A stretch of DNA of 64,000 nt from Prodigiosinella aquatilis (GCA_030388725.1 CP128857.1:2108001-2172000), one strand, 5' to 3'. Counted from the stretch's first letter, positions 10,127 to 19,625 are shown. Notes: generated by a model from the letters alone, not told the origin. Numbers and translations are program-made.

Positions 10127-10150
10127 ACAGTCGGTTCCTCTGGTTGTCAG

Positions 10151-11716
10151 TTAGTGGTAGTAGCCCGGGCCGCGCAGGTTTTCATGCTCAGGTGAGGTCA
10201 CGGTGTGCTGCTCGCTCTGACGGGATAACGGCAGCTCCTGGTGCTCACGATGGTGACGCAGCAGGTTGTCGATAAAGCGTCTGTCCGGTGCGTTATAGTG
10301 CCAGGCGACGCAACTGGCTTTTTCCAGCCGCTCTTTTCCGTATTTTTTCTGCAGCGCGATCAGACCGAGTACCGCGCGGTAGGCCAGCTCCGGATGAGCC
10401 TTTGCTTTCAGCATGGCGTCAACCACCCTGCCGGTGAACGGGCCGATGCTGCATCCCATCTCGAGCAGTCGTTCCGGTGTCCAGGTTCCGTGCCCCCGGT
10501 GTTGAGCCGGCATATGCAGCGGATTGGTAGTGTGCTTATACTCATGCGAACTGCGCGGATGCTGCGCCACGCACTGCCCCTTGTGCCAGAGCTGAACCAC
10601 CGTCTGACCTGCTTTCAGCGACAGGCGCTGACCGACCAGTTCGTGCGGAACCGAGTACCAGTGGCGGGCATATTCAACGTGGTAGTCAGGGCCGACCTTC
10701 ACCGCTTTGTACTCCGTGTATTCATACGTCGCCAGAGGCAGCGGTGAGAGTGCCGGCGCATCCAGTATGCGGAAGCGCTCTGCGCGGGTCTGGTTGCCGT
10801 ACCCTTTCATTGGCCGGTTATTCATGTCCGTCAGCAACTCCCGCAGGCGGGTATTCAGCGCCCTGAGCGTGTAGAAGGTTTCATTGCGGATGCGGGCAAG
10901 CAGCCATCTTTCGACGATGAGGACGCCGTTTTCTGCTTTCGGTTTGTCTTTCGGCTTATAGGGGCGGGTCGGGATAATAACGGTGCCGTAGTGCTCTGCC
11001 AGCGCCTGATAGCTGTCATTGATGACAGGCTCATAGCGATCGGCCTTTTTCACCGCGCTTTTGAGGTTATCGGGGATAAGCAGCTTCGGCACGCCGCCCA
11101 GGAAGGTCAGGCAGCGGCTGTTGGCGTTCAGCCAGGACATCATGTCCTGGCCTTCACACGCCTCAACGTAGGTGTAGTTGGATGCCCCCATCACGGCCAC
11201 GAAGATGGCCACCCGGCGTATTTCTCCGGTATCCGGGTTGATGACGGGGAGCGTCGGGCCACAGAAGTCGATAAAGAGTTTTTCGCCGGCGCGGTGCTCC
11301 TGGCGCATAGAGAGGCGGCGCGTTTTTTTCCACTCCCGGTAGCAACGGCAGAAGTGGGAGTACCCCATCGCCAGCTCACCGGCCTGAGCCTTGTACTCCA
11401 TCCACAGCAGCTGTCGCGTTACGCCAGGCTTTCTCATCTCAGTATCGAAGTGAAGCAGGTCAGGCATCACCAGTTCTGATGCAGAGGCACTTTTGGCCGG
11501 GAAGATGCGCTTTTCAAGGGCATCATGGGATATTGCTTCAGGGAGGGGCCATGGGAGAGACGTGGCTTTAAAGCGGGAGAGCACCTCAAAAACTGTTGAT
11601 GCACTGATTTTCAGTGTCAGTGCGATGCAACGGTTGGTCAGCTTCTGGTCGAACTTAAGCTGAAGGATCTTAAAACAGGTTTCCATGGAACTCCTGGCTT
11701 TTCTCTTTTTGGACAT
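10151..11716 (-). CDS. istA: IS21-family transposase IstA
   Basis: 521-residue DDE transposase. An N-terminal helix-turn-helix (LTNRCIALTLKISASTVFEVL) precedes the RNase H-like core with FIDFCGPTLPV, LLIPDNLKSAV and the glutamate in KAENGVLIVERW. The ATG at 11716 has a GGAG ribosome site six bases upstream, so I prefer it to the longer open frame to 11860, which runs into the terminal repeats. Confidence 0.94.
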   Translation of the reverse strand: MSKKRKARSSMETCFKILQLKFDQKLTNRCIALTLKISASTVFEVLSRFKATSLPWPLPEAISHDALEKRIFPAKSASASELVMPDLLHFDTEMRKPGVTRQLLWMEYKAQAGELAMGYSHFCRCYREWKKTRRLSMRQEHRAGEKLFIDFCGPTLPVINPDTGEIRRVAIFVAVMGASNYTYVEACEGQDMMSWLNANSRCLTFLGGVPKLLIPDNLKSAVKKADRYEPVINDSYQALAEHYGTVIIPTRPYKPKDKPKAENGVLIVERWLLARIRNETFYTLRALNTRLRELLTDMNNRPMKGYGNQTRAERFRILDAPALSPLPLATYEYTEYKAVKVGPDYHVEYARHWYSVPHELVGQRLSLKAGQTVVQLWHKGQCVAQHPRSSHEYKHTTNPLHMPAQHRGHGTWTPERLLEMGCSIGPFTGRVVDAMLKAKAHPELAYRAVLGLIALQKKYGKERLEKASCVAWHYNAPDRRFIDNLLRHHREHQELPLSRQSEQHTVTSPEHENLRGPGYYH

Positions 11717-12152
11717 CGATATCTCCATTGGCTTAAAACAGCAATGGAGACTGTGATGGAAAGAGTTAATTCCCGGAGTGAGCGACAGGATGCCAATCAG
11801 TGATCGGATGCGTGCCAAATCGTGATCGATTGTGATGCCAAACCGCGATCGGAGATGCATGCCAAATCATGATCGATTCGAATGCCAAACAGTGATCGAT
11901 TCAGATGCCATTTTGCACTACCCTAAGCCTTCAAGATCATATTTTTGCCATTGGTGCTGTTATCTCGGCATTTTTTACCGTGAAAACGTATTACGCAAAA
12001 CGGAAAAAAAACGGGAACATCTGGGAGAGGAGCACCGCCGTACTCAGTTACTGGTTGATTATCCGAATGGTTCGGTTTACCAGGATGCTTACAGGTGGAC
12101 TCTCAATATATCAGTGAATTTTTGCTCTTAGTTTGTCCACATATCGGTAGAA

Positions 12153-12517
12153 ATGATTTTTGAAGACAAAAGCGCAAATGATTTCTTGATGCCAGAAGGT
12201 AATGCCGATGATTATAAGAGTGCTATTAAGCATAAGATCCAGGAATTTGCTGATGCAATGAATAGAGCTAAAAAAGATGATGCTAAAAAAGCGCTACCGG
12301 AAAGCATTAGCCTCAACGTCCCGGCTAAATTAAAGATAACAACAGCAGTAAAATAGTCCAGTGAGTACAAGCCAATTTTATACTGAATATTGGGACTAAT
12401 GCCGTTTATATCCCTGTAGGAACAAGCAGTTATAGTGTCACAATGATTGCGGTTGACAATTATTTGAATGAACAGAAAGATGTGTTTAGTGATTCTCTCT
12501 ATTTAACGCAAGAATAA
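12153..12517 (+). pseudogene. Decayed unknown gene, two open pieces
   Basis: An open piece of 67 codons (12153-12356, ending AKLKITTAVK) is followed, in another frame, by a protein-like stretch of about 48 codons containing NIGTNAVYIPVGTSSYSVT and ending at 12516. Composition looks like real coding sequence broken by a frameshift or stop. No family recognised. It is the island's AT-rich debris next to the broken holin. Confidence 0.35.
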
Positions 12518-12631
12518 CGTCTGTCTCATATAAAACCCCATCATCAGGTGGGATTTGTGTCACGGGATCTACGGGATTAGATAAACAACCCCATAGAGAT
12601 GAGGCTGTTATCTGATAGAGGCTGGCTAGTC

Positions 12632-12979
12632 TCAGGAGACGGTCAAACAATTCTGAGAATTCAGTTTTACCCCGATACGACCTGCGGCTATCTCGTTTTC
12701 AGTATGATTGCCGGCAAAGGCAAAACCTTTCTTCAGCAAATTCGTCGTATAGTATTTGTTATAGATGAAAGACCACGCTATGGTCACTAGCAAACTACCC
12801 ACACCTAAGGTAAATGTGGCTAATATCGCCCATATAACGAAATAACCAATAAAAGTAATGAAGTCTTTTCGGAACAACGCGGGAAGAAAACCAAAGAAAA
12901 GACTCGTCCATGAATAGCCATAAAAACCATCCACACACTCGCCCGTTTTGAGGTTTTCCATTTTAATTCTCGTTGCCAT
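12632..12979 (-). CDS. DUF2628/HrgC-like small membrane protein
   Basis: About 115 residues with two to three hydrophobic segments. The family-type motif YGYSWTSLFFGFLPALFRKDF is followed by FIGYFVIWAILATFTLGVGS and a tail with SFIYNKYYTTNLLKKGF. ATG 12979 follows AAGAGG by 12 bases; an ATG four codons earlier sits too close to that site. Such proteins occur next to phage and island genes; function is not established. Confidence 0.65.
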   Translation of the reverse strand: MATRIKMENLKTGECVDGFYGYSWTSLFFGFLPALFRKDFITFIGYFVIWAILATFTLGVGSLLVTIAWSFIYNKYYTTNLLKKGFAFAGNHTENEIAAGRIGVKLNSQNCLTVS

Positions 12980-13644
12980 TATAGTTAACATCCTCTTTTT
13001 TTTCTGAAAGTAGATTGTCTGGCTCACATCTAAATCAACCCAGGGTTTTCTCAGTGGAAGCCGCCGTGCGCCTATATTTCTCTCGAGAAGAATTCGTTTG
13101 CACGTGTCTTTTTTGCATCATCCCAAATAAATTTTTGGTGAAATTTCAATGTTCACCTGGCCATTCCCATAATCTGGCTATCCCCCAGAGGGAAATTAAA
13201 TTGCAGGCTATAAACGTTTACTTACTCGAGGTAGAGGCTGTTTATAATTAGCTCAGGCATTGACGAATGGTGCATATTGTTCGCATGTTATAGATAGCAT
13301 TTAACCGCACACTGTCGCTTTTGAGAAGTCGTCAGATAGAGTTGAACGAACTAACGGCCTAAAAATAAAGGAGAATGTCATGAATTTCAACACCGATGAC
13401 AAAAAAACAGAAAAATAGGGAAAACTCAACGTCATTCTGTGTGCGTTCGCAAGAATGTGATCTGGTATCGTTGTCGGGGACTGGAGCTAAAGTGCCAGGT
13501 AATGCGCTGGAGTATCCAACAACGCTGGAACCAGTGAAGCGACCATCGGCACACAAAAAACGCTGGAAGAGTTATCCTCAGTCGCCTCGGTGAAGTGAAC
13601 CTTATATCTTGGGTATTTCACCGGAGCGGTTTTTTATTGTCACT
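12980..13644. other. AT-rich spacer without a convincing gene
   Basis: No coding frame with family similarity. At 13380 an ATG behind AGGAGA opens a 12-codon peptide. The same frame then continues for some 60 codons through several stops before a clean stretch ending LEELSSVASVK, which could be a decayed small gene. I see no terminator or RNA gene that I can support. Confidence 0.35.
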
Positions 13645-14046
13645 TTATTCATGAGTATTGGTTAGCAGGTCAGTACCGTAGGAGTTATCAATAACACATA
13701 GCCATTTCTCGTCATCGTACTTACGAAAGACATAGGTTGCCTTGCGGGTTATGTCATTCGGGATACCATGTATATCTTGAGTCTTCAGCATTGTTTCCAT
13801 AATAACCAATGCCGTATCGCCAGATTCTATAACCATCATGTCACCCTGGCTGACTTCAATGCTGTGGTTGAAGTATTCAGCAATAGCAATAAAAGCTTTT
13901 TTAATCTGCTGTTTACCCACGGCTTGCAACTTTGGTTTGATAATCAGTACGGCATCATCGGAGTAGAAGTTCATTAAGGTATCGAAGTCTTCCGCTGTTA
14001 TAGCGATATCTGCATTTTTTATTAATTTTTTAACCGGATGATCCAT
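13645..14046 (-). CDS. NTF2-like (SnoaL/DUF4440-type) protein
   Basis: 133-residue cytosolic protein with the cone-shaped NTF2 fold signature: DIAITAEDFDTLMNFYSDDAV near the N-terminus, a central GKQQIKKAFIAIAEYF helix, and the strand pairs TALVIMETML and TYVFRKYDDEKWLCVID. Members act as small-molecule isomerases, hydrolases or ketosteroid-like binders; the substrate is unknown. An AGGTG ribosome site precedes the ATG. Confidence 0.75.
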   Translation of the reverse strand: MDHPVKKLIKNADIAITAEDFDTLMNFYSDDAVLIIKPKLQAVGKQQIKKAFIAIAEYFNHSIEVSQGDMMVIESGDTALVIMETMLKTQDIHGIPNDITRKATYVFRKYDDEKWLCVIDNSYGTDLLTNTHE

Positions 14047-14195
14047 AAAACACCTGACTAATAAAGTTGATAACCCAGAGTGCTATATTCCGGCCGGAGG
14101 AGCAATAAAAACAGCGGGTGCCATTTGATAACCCCGACGTAATGATTTTAACCGAAGGTGTACTACTCACTGGCGAACTGTCGTTACGATGCCTT

Positions 14196-14486
14196 CTAAC
14201 GAACGCCTGGAAATGCATCGACGTATTTGATTTTGAAGTCAGCAGCGTTATTAACAATCTGTATTTTATAATCAGGAAAATTATTTACCATCTGCCACTT
14301 GCCGGGAGCATCTGGAAAGGCATTAACAACTTTGACATCAAGATCTGCAAATGCACTCACTACCTGAACGCGATAATCTGGGAATGCATCAACAATCTGA
14401 ATTCGTCCATAGATATGCGAGACATCGACGGCATAGGCATTGAAGGTAACTAATACAGCCACTAATGCTGACATTACGTATTTCAT
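14196..14486 (-). CDS. Secreted septoil-knot-type repeat protein
   Basis: 96 residues with a signal peptide (MKYVMSALVAVLVTFNAYA, cut before VDVSH). The mature part is a run of short beta repeats of the type (I/V)V(D/N)(A/S)FPDYK(I/V)Q, seen about six times and ending YVDAFPGV. This matches the pattern of the 7(1) septoil knot domain proteins as I remember them. A strong AAAGGAG ribosome site precedes the ATG. Its role is unknown; the extracytoplasmic location is inferred from the signal peptide. Confidence 0.75.
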   Translation of the reverse strand: MKYVMSALVAVLVTFNAYAVDVSHIYGRIQIVDAFPDYRVQVVSAFADLDVKVVNAFPDAPGKWQMVNNFPDYKIQIVNNAADFKIKYVDAFPGVR

Positions 14487-14640
14487 GACAACTCCTTTTG
14501 TATCTATCTGAAGCCAAAGTGTACGGGATTTTTGGCCTCAGGCCATAGATTATGTGGGGGAGTGTTAGCGATTCTGTGTCGCTCGAGTAAAATGCCGACA
14601 ACATTCCACTTTGATAAAGCGCTGAAGGCGCTTCAGACCG

Positions 14641-15018
14641 GTTTACCGTTGCGGCATCGAAAAGGCGGCAGAAAACGCGTTGGACGAGCTGAAGGATAAA
14701 TGGGGCAGCCGGTATTCGATGGTGCTTCAATCGTGGCGCAGGAAATGGGTCAACCTGTCGTGTTGTTTTCGGCATCCGGCGACGATCCGTGACGTGATTT
14801 ACACGACACATGCGATTGAATCGGTGTACCGTCAATTTAGAAGGCTGATAAAAACAGAAGGTATTTTCTCTAATGAAAACAACCTGTTTAAGTTACTTTG
14901 TCTGGGGTGGATGCGTGTGCAGGAAAAATGGACAATGCCGATTCAGGGCTGAAATTTGACATTGTCCCGGTTAGTGATTTATTTTGAGGGTCGCCTCAGT
15001 AAAGTGATTGCGTTGTAG
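14641..15018 (+). pseudogene. IS256-family transposase, 3' fragment with stop
   Basis: C-terminal third of a mutator-type transposase. It keeps ALDELKDKWG, the HPATIRDVIYTTHAIESV region and KLLCLGWMRVQEKWTMPIQ. The conserved tryptophan codon that follows is TGA (14950-14952), after which the frame continues NLTLSRLVIYFEGRLSKVIA to TAG at 15018. The N-terminal two thirds and the catalytic aspartates are missing. Confidence 0.85.
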
Positions 15019-15505
15019 TGATTTTTTAACGTGATACAGAATTATTAACGCTCTCAACATGTGCCTGAGATCTACAGCGTGGCGCTTCGTGAGGAGCTTC
15101 GATGATATATTTAACAAAGACTATGACAAAACCGGATTGAGCGCTGTTCAAACACCATTACTCCATTCTCGTTTTGCTCGCCATCTGACTGCTTAGCCTA
15201 TTCTCTGAGCATGTTACACTTCCGAAAGTTTCCATTTTTGTTACATGCTAAGGAGCAGGGTGGAATGAAAAGCAACCTCAATCAGACACACTACCAGGAT
15301 TTTTACTGTCACCAATGCTGTGTTAGTAAACGCATTGATGTTAAGACATTTAACTGTGATCGCCTGCACATAAGGATAAAGGAATGGTTTTTTATGCTGG
15401 AAACAAAAGCAAACATAAAATTAACAATAAGCAAACTTTATGATTTTAGAATTAACAACTTTTTATTTTTTTGTGATTGCCATTTTACATACTAATAGGT
15501 ACAAA
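15019..15505. other. AT-rich spacer before the TetR gene
   Basis: Nothing coding can be supported. The last 140 bases are strongly AT-rich and should hold the promoter of the TetR gene. Small open frames here lack ribosome sites and family features. Confidence 0.4.
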
Positions 15506-16057
15506 ATGAAAGCTAAAGACGCACTGATAAAAACGATGCAAGAACTTTTGTGGACGAAGGGGTACTCCAACACTAGCCCGAAAGAGATACAGCAGGCATC
15601 TGGTGTAGGGCAGGGAAGCATGTACCACCACTTCAAAGGTAAAGCAGATCTGGCTCGTCAGACAATTCTGCGTAATGCCGAGGAATTGCAACATGAGATT
15701 TCCGGAATTTTACATACACAGAAAGGTGCCCGTGAACGCATTGGGAACTACTTGCAGCGTGAGCGCGACATTCTTTCTGGCTGTCGAATGGGAGGATTGG
15801 CGCAGGACAGTGAAATTATCGGTAATGACTTACTCCGTGAACCGATTGCAAATAATTTCGAATGGTTGATTGGCGAGATAGAGAAAGTACTCGAATCCGG
15901 TAAAGCATCCGGAGAGTTCTCCGCCAATCTGAATGTTAAAAATACAGCATTAACACTTATTTCAGTTATGCAGGGCGCGTTTGTTATTGCCCGGGCGACA
16001 CAGTCCGAAGCTTATTACAAACAGGCCATCGCTGGAGTGATTGAAATGCTCAACTAA
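15506..16057 (+). CDS. TetR/AcrR-family regulator
   Basis: 183-residue repressor. The N-terminal helix-turn-helix covers about residues 8-50 (LLWTKGYSNTSPKEIQQASG then VGQGSMYHHFKGKADLA). The C-terminal ligand domain starts with RERIGNYLQRERDI. The ATG at 15506 is chosen because the domain begins right there; the longer open frame is a hydrophobic non-family extension. It heads a same-strand set with an MFS transporter, a monooxygenase-fold protein, an ACT protein and an ArsR regulator, so it probably senses a compound exported or converted by that set. Confidence 0.88.
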   Translation: MKAKDALIKTMQELLWTKGYSNTSPKEIQQASGVGQGSMYHHFKGKADLARQTILRNAEELQHEISGILHTQKGARERIGNYLQRERDILSGCRMGGLAQDSEIIGNDLLREPIANNFEWLIGEIEKVLESGKASGEFSANLNVKNTALTLISVMQGAFVIARATQSEAYYKQAIAGVIEMLN

Positions 16058-16086
16058 AGGTCATGCTGGTCTTATGGAGAAAAGAA

Positions 16087-16281
16087 ATGAATAACGGTTT
16101 ACCCGTTACCATGAATTTATTTTCGGTGATTAAAGACATTAATGCTATTCAATGGGACGAACATAGTGCGCTTGGTCGCCAGAACGCACGTATTTTTGAC
16201 ATCTTCCATAATGATTCCGGACAGCGCATTGCACTGGTGCCTACCAAAATAAAAAATCACCGGAGGCAATCCAATGACTGA
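16087..16281 (+). CDS. Short unknown protein upstream of the MFS gene
   Basis: 64 residues starting MNNGLPVTMNLFSVIKDINA behind GGAGAAAAG. It overlaps the MFS start by eight bases, which suggests translational coupling. No transmembrane segment and no recognised family. It could be a real small protein or a degenerated gene now serving as a leader. Confidence 0.45.
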   Translation: MNNGLPVTMNLFSVIKDINAIQWDEHSALGRQNARIFDIFHNDSGQRIALVPTKIKNHRRQSND

Positions 16282-17548
16282 TACTGTGACAACAACACTG
16301 CGTGGTGTACGCCATCGCTGGAAAGTACTAAGTATTGGTGTGGCCGCCAATGCATGCTTCTCTATGGTCGTCGGCGGATTGCCTGCGACGGCTGTTTTTA
16401 TGCGGGCTGATTACCATATTACTAATGCTGAGTTGGGGTTTGTCCTCGGGATGCTGGGGCTTGGGATCGCTATCAGTGAGCTGCCCTGGGGGTTAATGAC
16501 AGACCGGTGGGGTGATCGGCCGGTTTTGATTACCGGACTGTTAAGCACCGGTGTCATGTTGTTGTTGATGGCGGCATTTGCGGCTCCGCACAACGGTTTT
16601 GTGCCAGCCTATTGGTTGTTGATTGCCGGCGTTCTGGGTATCGGGTTGCTGGGAAGTAGTGTCAATGGCTCCAGTGGTAGGGCGATCATGGCCTGGTTTC
16701 AGGAAGGGGAACGGGGTCTGGCGATGAGCATCCGCCAGACGGCGGTTCCTATGGGGTATGGGTTGGGAGCACTTTTGCTGCCCTGGCTGGCAGCACGTTA
16801 TGGGTTTGTCGTTCTATTTATCGTTTCCGCGTTGCTGTGTGTTGTCGCCGGATACTATGCCTGGCTCTGGTTGCACGAACCCGATCTGGCAAGAGAAAAA
16901 AGACATGTGACAGCCGCTGCCGCCCCTGTAATAGGCAAAGGGCCATTGCAGGATCCGGCCATCTGGAAGATCGTGCTGGCAATTGGCATTTTATGCGGCC
17001 CACAGTTTGCGCTACTGACGTTCGGTTCCGTATTTCTGCATGACTTTGCACATATTGATGTGGTCGTGGTTTCCGTCTGCCTTGCCGTGATTCAGATTGG
17101 TGCCATGGTCCTGCGTATCTGGAGCGGGCGCTGGACCGACAAGAAGAAAAACCGCAAAGGTTATCTTCGTGGCTGTACGCTGTTAAGCATTCTCTCCTTT
17201 ATTCTGTTGAGTGTACTGGTGTGGTTATGGCCAACGTTATCGCACACGCGGGAAATAGTTTTACTGTTGATCAGCCTGTTTATTCTGTCTGGCATGGTGG
17301 TTTCCGCATGGCATGGTGTGGCATATACAGAACTTGCTTCAATGGCCGGGGCAAAGAGAGCAGGAACTGCACTGGCAATGGGAAATACCAGTGTTTTTGT
17401 GGTGATGTTTATCACGCCAATTGCCATTCCCTGGCTACAAACCTCAATGAGCTGGAGTAGCGTCTGGCTGGCATCGGCATTGTGTGCTGTTATTGCACTG
17501 ATTTTCTTTCCGAAAGTGGAAGCCACAACATCTAGGGAAACGGCATGA
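16274..17548 (+). CDS. MFS transporter, 12 TM segments
   Basis: 424-residue inner membrane carrier. The MFS signature between helices 2 and 3 is visible (GLMTDRWGDRPVLITG), a motif C-like GYGLGALLLPWLAARYG follows in helix 5, and the second half has RIWSGRWTDKKKNRKG in the equivalent loop. A GGAGG ribosome site precedes the ATG. Substrate unknown. The flanking TetR and ArsR genes point to regulated uptake or export of a metabolite. Confidence 0.88.
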   Translation: MTDTVTTTLRGVRHRWKVLSIGVAANACFSMVVGGLPATAVFMRADYHITNAELGFVLGMLGLGIAISELPWGLMTDRWGDRPVLITGLLSTGVMLLLMAAFAAPHNGFVPAYWLLIAGVLGIGLLGSSVNGSSGRAIMAWFQEGERGLAMSIRQTAVPMGYGLGALLLPWLAARYGFVVLFIVSALLCVVAGYYAWLWLHEPDLAREKRHVTAAAAPVIGKGPLQDPAIWKIVLAIGILCGPQFALLTFGSVFLHDFAHIDVVVVSVCLAVIQIGAMVLRIWSGRWTDKKKNRKGYLRGCTLLSILSFILLSVLVWLWPTLSHTREIVLLLISLFILSGMVVSAWHGVAYTELASMAGAKRAGTALAMGNTSVFVVMFITPIAIPWLQTSMSWSSVWLASALCAVIALIFFPKVEATTSRETA

Positions 17549-17857
17549 CAGCACAACTCTCTGGTGTGAAGTACCGTCATTCAACACCATTTAGCTGGCC
17601 GGACAGAATGTTAAAGCAAGCCCCATAATAACGGACCGCAAAAATAGTATGCCGGCAATGCCTGCAATAATGCTGGTTTTGATATTCGGTTAAATTTATA
17701 CCCACTCATTTTTTTGCAGCGAAATACTGTGGGAACGGTGCCGATGTCAACGCGGCAGGAAAAAGCACCATTATCCATTCTTATTTCGCTCACCATCGAA
17801 GTATTCAGCCATGAAACCAGTAAAGTGACGCTCACTCGAATATCAGAGGTAAAAATC

Positions 17858-18169
17858 ATGATAGCGGTACTTTTTGAAGCGGATACGGTTCCAGCCAGAC
17901 AAGCGCGTTACCTACAGCTCGCAGCAGAACTAAAACCGCGGCTTGCCGATATAGATGGATTCATTTCCATTGAGCGATTCCAAAGTGTGTCAACACCGGG
18001 GAAAATACTTTCGTTATCCTGGTGGCGGGATGAAAACGCGGTAACTATATGGAAGGAGAATGTTTTTCACAAAGCAGCCCAGGCTGAAGGACGTGAGTCC
18101 ATTTTTTCTTTCTACAGGATTCGTATTGTCAACGTAATCAGAGATTACTCATCAAATACAAAAGGATAA
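17858..18169 (+). CDS. Antibiotic biosynthesis monooxygenase (ABM) fold protein
   Basis: 103 residues with the dimeric ferredoxin-like ABM pattern: [20 protein letters not shown], the central [13 protein letters not shown] and [17 protein letters not shown]. Related proteins include YqjZ-type enzymes that oxidise quinones or break down small aromatics without cofactors. The ATG follows AGAGGT and is preferred to an open frame from 17714. The ACT gene starts four bases after its stop. Confidence 0.8.
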   Translation: MIAVLFEADTVPARQARYLQLAAELKPRLADIDGFISIERFQSVSTPGKILSLSWWRDENAVTIWKENVFHKAAQAEGRESIFSFYRIRIVNVIRDYSSNTKG

Positions 18170-18173
18170 TCAG

Positions 18174-18566
18174 ATGTATGATGTTCATGTTGTATTGAAA
18201 AACGTACCTGGCACGTTAGCCTCCCTGGGGACTGTTCTGGGCCGCCACGGCGTCGGTCTTGAGGGCGGTGGCGTGTTCGCCATCGGTAATGAAAGTCATG
18301 CTCACTTCCTGGTCAACGATGGCAAAAAGGCTTGCTCAGTGCTTGAGGCTGAAGGGTTCCAGGTACAAAATGTACAAAAGCCGCTGATCAGAAAGCTCAG
18401 GCAGGCGCGGCCCGGAGAACTGGGTGAAATAGCGACGGTGCTGGCTGAAAACGGAATCAACATCCTTACTCAATACAGCGATCATGAAAATCAACTAATT
18501 CTTGTCACGGACAATAATACTGTTGCTGACAAAATAACCAAAAAATGGGCTGTTTTACCGCAGTGA
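18174..18566 (+). CDS. ACT-domain protein
   Basis: 130 residues made almost entirely of two ACT-like units. The first is [20 protein letters not shown] with [14 protein letters not shown], and the second is [20 protein letters not shown] with [12 protein letters not shown] domains bind amino acids and similar ligands, so this stand-alone protein is probably a small-molecule sensor or a partner of the adjacent ABM protein. It lies four bases after the ABM gene and two before the ArsR gene. Confidence 0.82.
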   Translation: MYDVHVVLKNVPGTLASLGTVLGRHGVGLEGGGVFAIGNESHAHFLVNDGKKACSVLEAEGFQVQNVQKPLIRKLRQARPGELGEIATVLAENGINILTQYSDHENQLILVTDNNTVADKITKKWAVLPQ

Positions 18567-18568
18567 GC

Positions 18569-19270
18569 ATGCATAAAAATAGCGAATCTATTGAAAATGA
18601 CGATTCACTGGAGCTTTCTGTGGCAGCCATCGCCGCTGCCTTGTCTGATCCTTCACGCGTAAAAATGCTGTGCGCACTGATGGACGGTCGCGCATGGACG
18701 GCAACCGAGCTGAGTGTCGTTGCTGATATCGCTTCTTCAACCGCCAGCACTCACCTGGCCAGACTCGTGGAGCGTAAATTGATAGTTTGCTTATCCCAGG
18801 GGCGGTATCGTTATTATCGCCTTGCCGGATGTGATATTGCTGAACTGGTTGAAACAATCATGGGCGTTTCATGGAAAAGAACTCTGCCACCGAAAACCCG
18901 TGCGCCACTAAAAATACGTCATGCCCGCACTTGCTATGATCACCTGGCTGGAGAAATCGCTGTAAGAATTTACGACTATATGGCGAATAACGGTTGGGTT
19001 ACCCCTGATGGCGCCGCAATGACACCCGCTGGCAGTATGCAGTTTCAGAAATTGGGCGTAGTGCTTGATCCGAAAACGCGGCGTAAGGCGTGTTGCGCTT
19101 GTCTTGACTGGAGTGAAAGACGATTTCATCTCGGCGGGGCGGCGGGGGCGGCATTCTTCATTACCTGTGAGCAGAAGGGATGGTTAACCAAAACACCAGG
19201 TTTCAGGGAAGTAACGATAACCCCTGATGGCAAGCGGGCTTTCAGAAAGCTATTTAACGTCGACATTTGA
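18569..19270 (+). CDS. ArsR/SmtB-family regulator with long C-terminus
   Basis: 233 residues. A winged helix covers about residues 15-95 (ALSDPSRVKMLCALMDGRAW, ELSVVADIASSTASTHLARL, GRYRYYRLA). The C-terminal 110 residues carry the RTCYDHLAGEIAV and CLDWSERRFHLGGAAGAA motifs of the long ArsR-type regulators. Start at ATG 18569, two bases after the ACT stop. Cysteines in KACCACLDW could sense a metal or oxidant. It closes the five-gene set begun by tetR. Confidence 0.85.
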   Translation: MHKNSESIENDDSLELSVAAIAAALSDPSRVKMLCALMDGRAWTATELSVVADIASSTASTHLARLVERKLIVCLSQGRYRYYRLAGCDIAELVETIMGVSWKRTLPPKTRAPLKIRHARTCYDHLAGEIAVRIYDYMANNGWVTPDGAAMTPAGSMQFQKLGVVLDPKTRRKACCACLDWSERRFHLGGAAGAAFFITCEQKGWLTKTPGFREVTITPDGKRAFRKLFNVDI

Positions 19271-19391
19271 CCGTTTCCGGCAGTAACAAACGCCCCCGGC
19301 AAACATCATGTGAAAAAAAAACGGCATGGTGTGTAACACTGTTGTAGCCAGCCGTTGTCCCGGTCAGGCGGTGGCGACGGTTTTTTAATCA

Positions 19392-19625
19392 TTAAATTCG
19401 TCCATGTATTCTCTGATTATCTCTAAGTACATCAATGGCCGTTTGCATGGCGATTTTGTCATCACGCCGTTTTTGTTTTTCCTGAGTTACCTGAAGAAAC
19501 TCAAGCAACGTTCTGGTATTAATGGGGCGACCGAGTTTTGAAACCTCGAGCACCGCATTGCCTAATATGATTTTAACGGGAGGGAGCTGGGCCGGATACC
19601 AGTCTAGCGTGTCATCTGATTTCAT
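19392..19625 (-). CDS. YmgB/AriR-like connector protein
   Basis: 77 residues. The pattern LPPVKIILGNAVLEVSKLG, then PINTRTLLEFLQVTQ and a C-terminal helix, resembles the YmgB/AriR/YcgZ family of small helical dimers that act on RcsC and biofilm genes in E. coli. The ATG at 19625 gives the family length; the longer reading starts with a non-family TTG extension. Assignment rests on pattern only. Confidence 0.45.
   Translation of the reverse strand: MKSDDTLDWYPAQLPPVKIILGNAVLEVSKLGRPINTRTLLEFLQVTQEKQKRRDDKIAMQTAIDVLRDNQRIHGRI

Larger units (their letters stand above)
9272..11917 (-). mobile_element. Complete IS21-family insertion sequence
   Basis: 2646-bp element with 5'-TG...CA-3' ends and istAB on the minus strand. 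Identical 6-bp copies of CTACCC flank it at 9266-9271 and 11918-11923, a target duplication within the 4-8 bp typical of IS21. Multiple terminal repeats of the form TTCGATCA...TTGGCAT occur inside both ends (two or three copies left, about five right), the expected IstA binding pattern. Both genes are open, so the element may be active. Confidence 0.93.
9184..12120 (+). pseudogene. Two-helix phage holin gene split by IS21 element
   Basis: An ATG at 9184 opens a frame that runs into the IS insertion at 9271. Removing the IS and one target copy lets it continue in the same frame from 11924. The joined protein starts MRNTISGVVYRATF, then a hydrophobic segment and SLQDHIFAIGAVISAFFTVK, then a KTYYAKRKK tail typical of HP1/phage 21-type holins. 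A second lesion lies in an A8 tract at 12004-12011, because the familiar REHLGEEHRRTQLL tail is in another frame. Family assignment is by pattern. Confidence 0.6.

Noticed and set aside
15211..15495. Open frame of 94 codons before the TetR gene
   Set aside because: AT-rich, no ribosome site, no family features; it runs into the TetR gene region and looks like chance.
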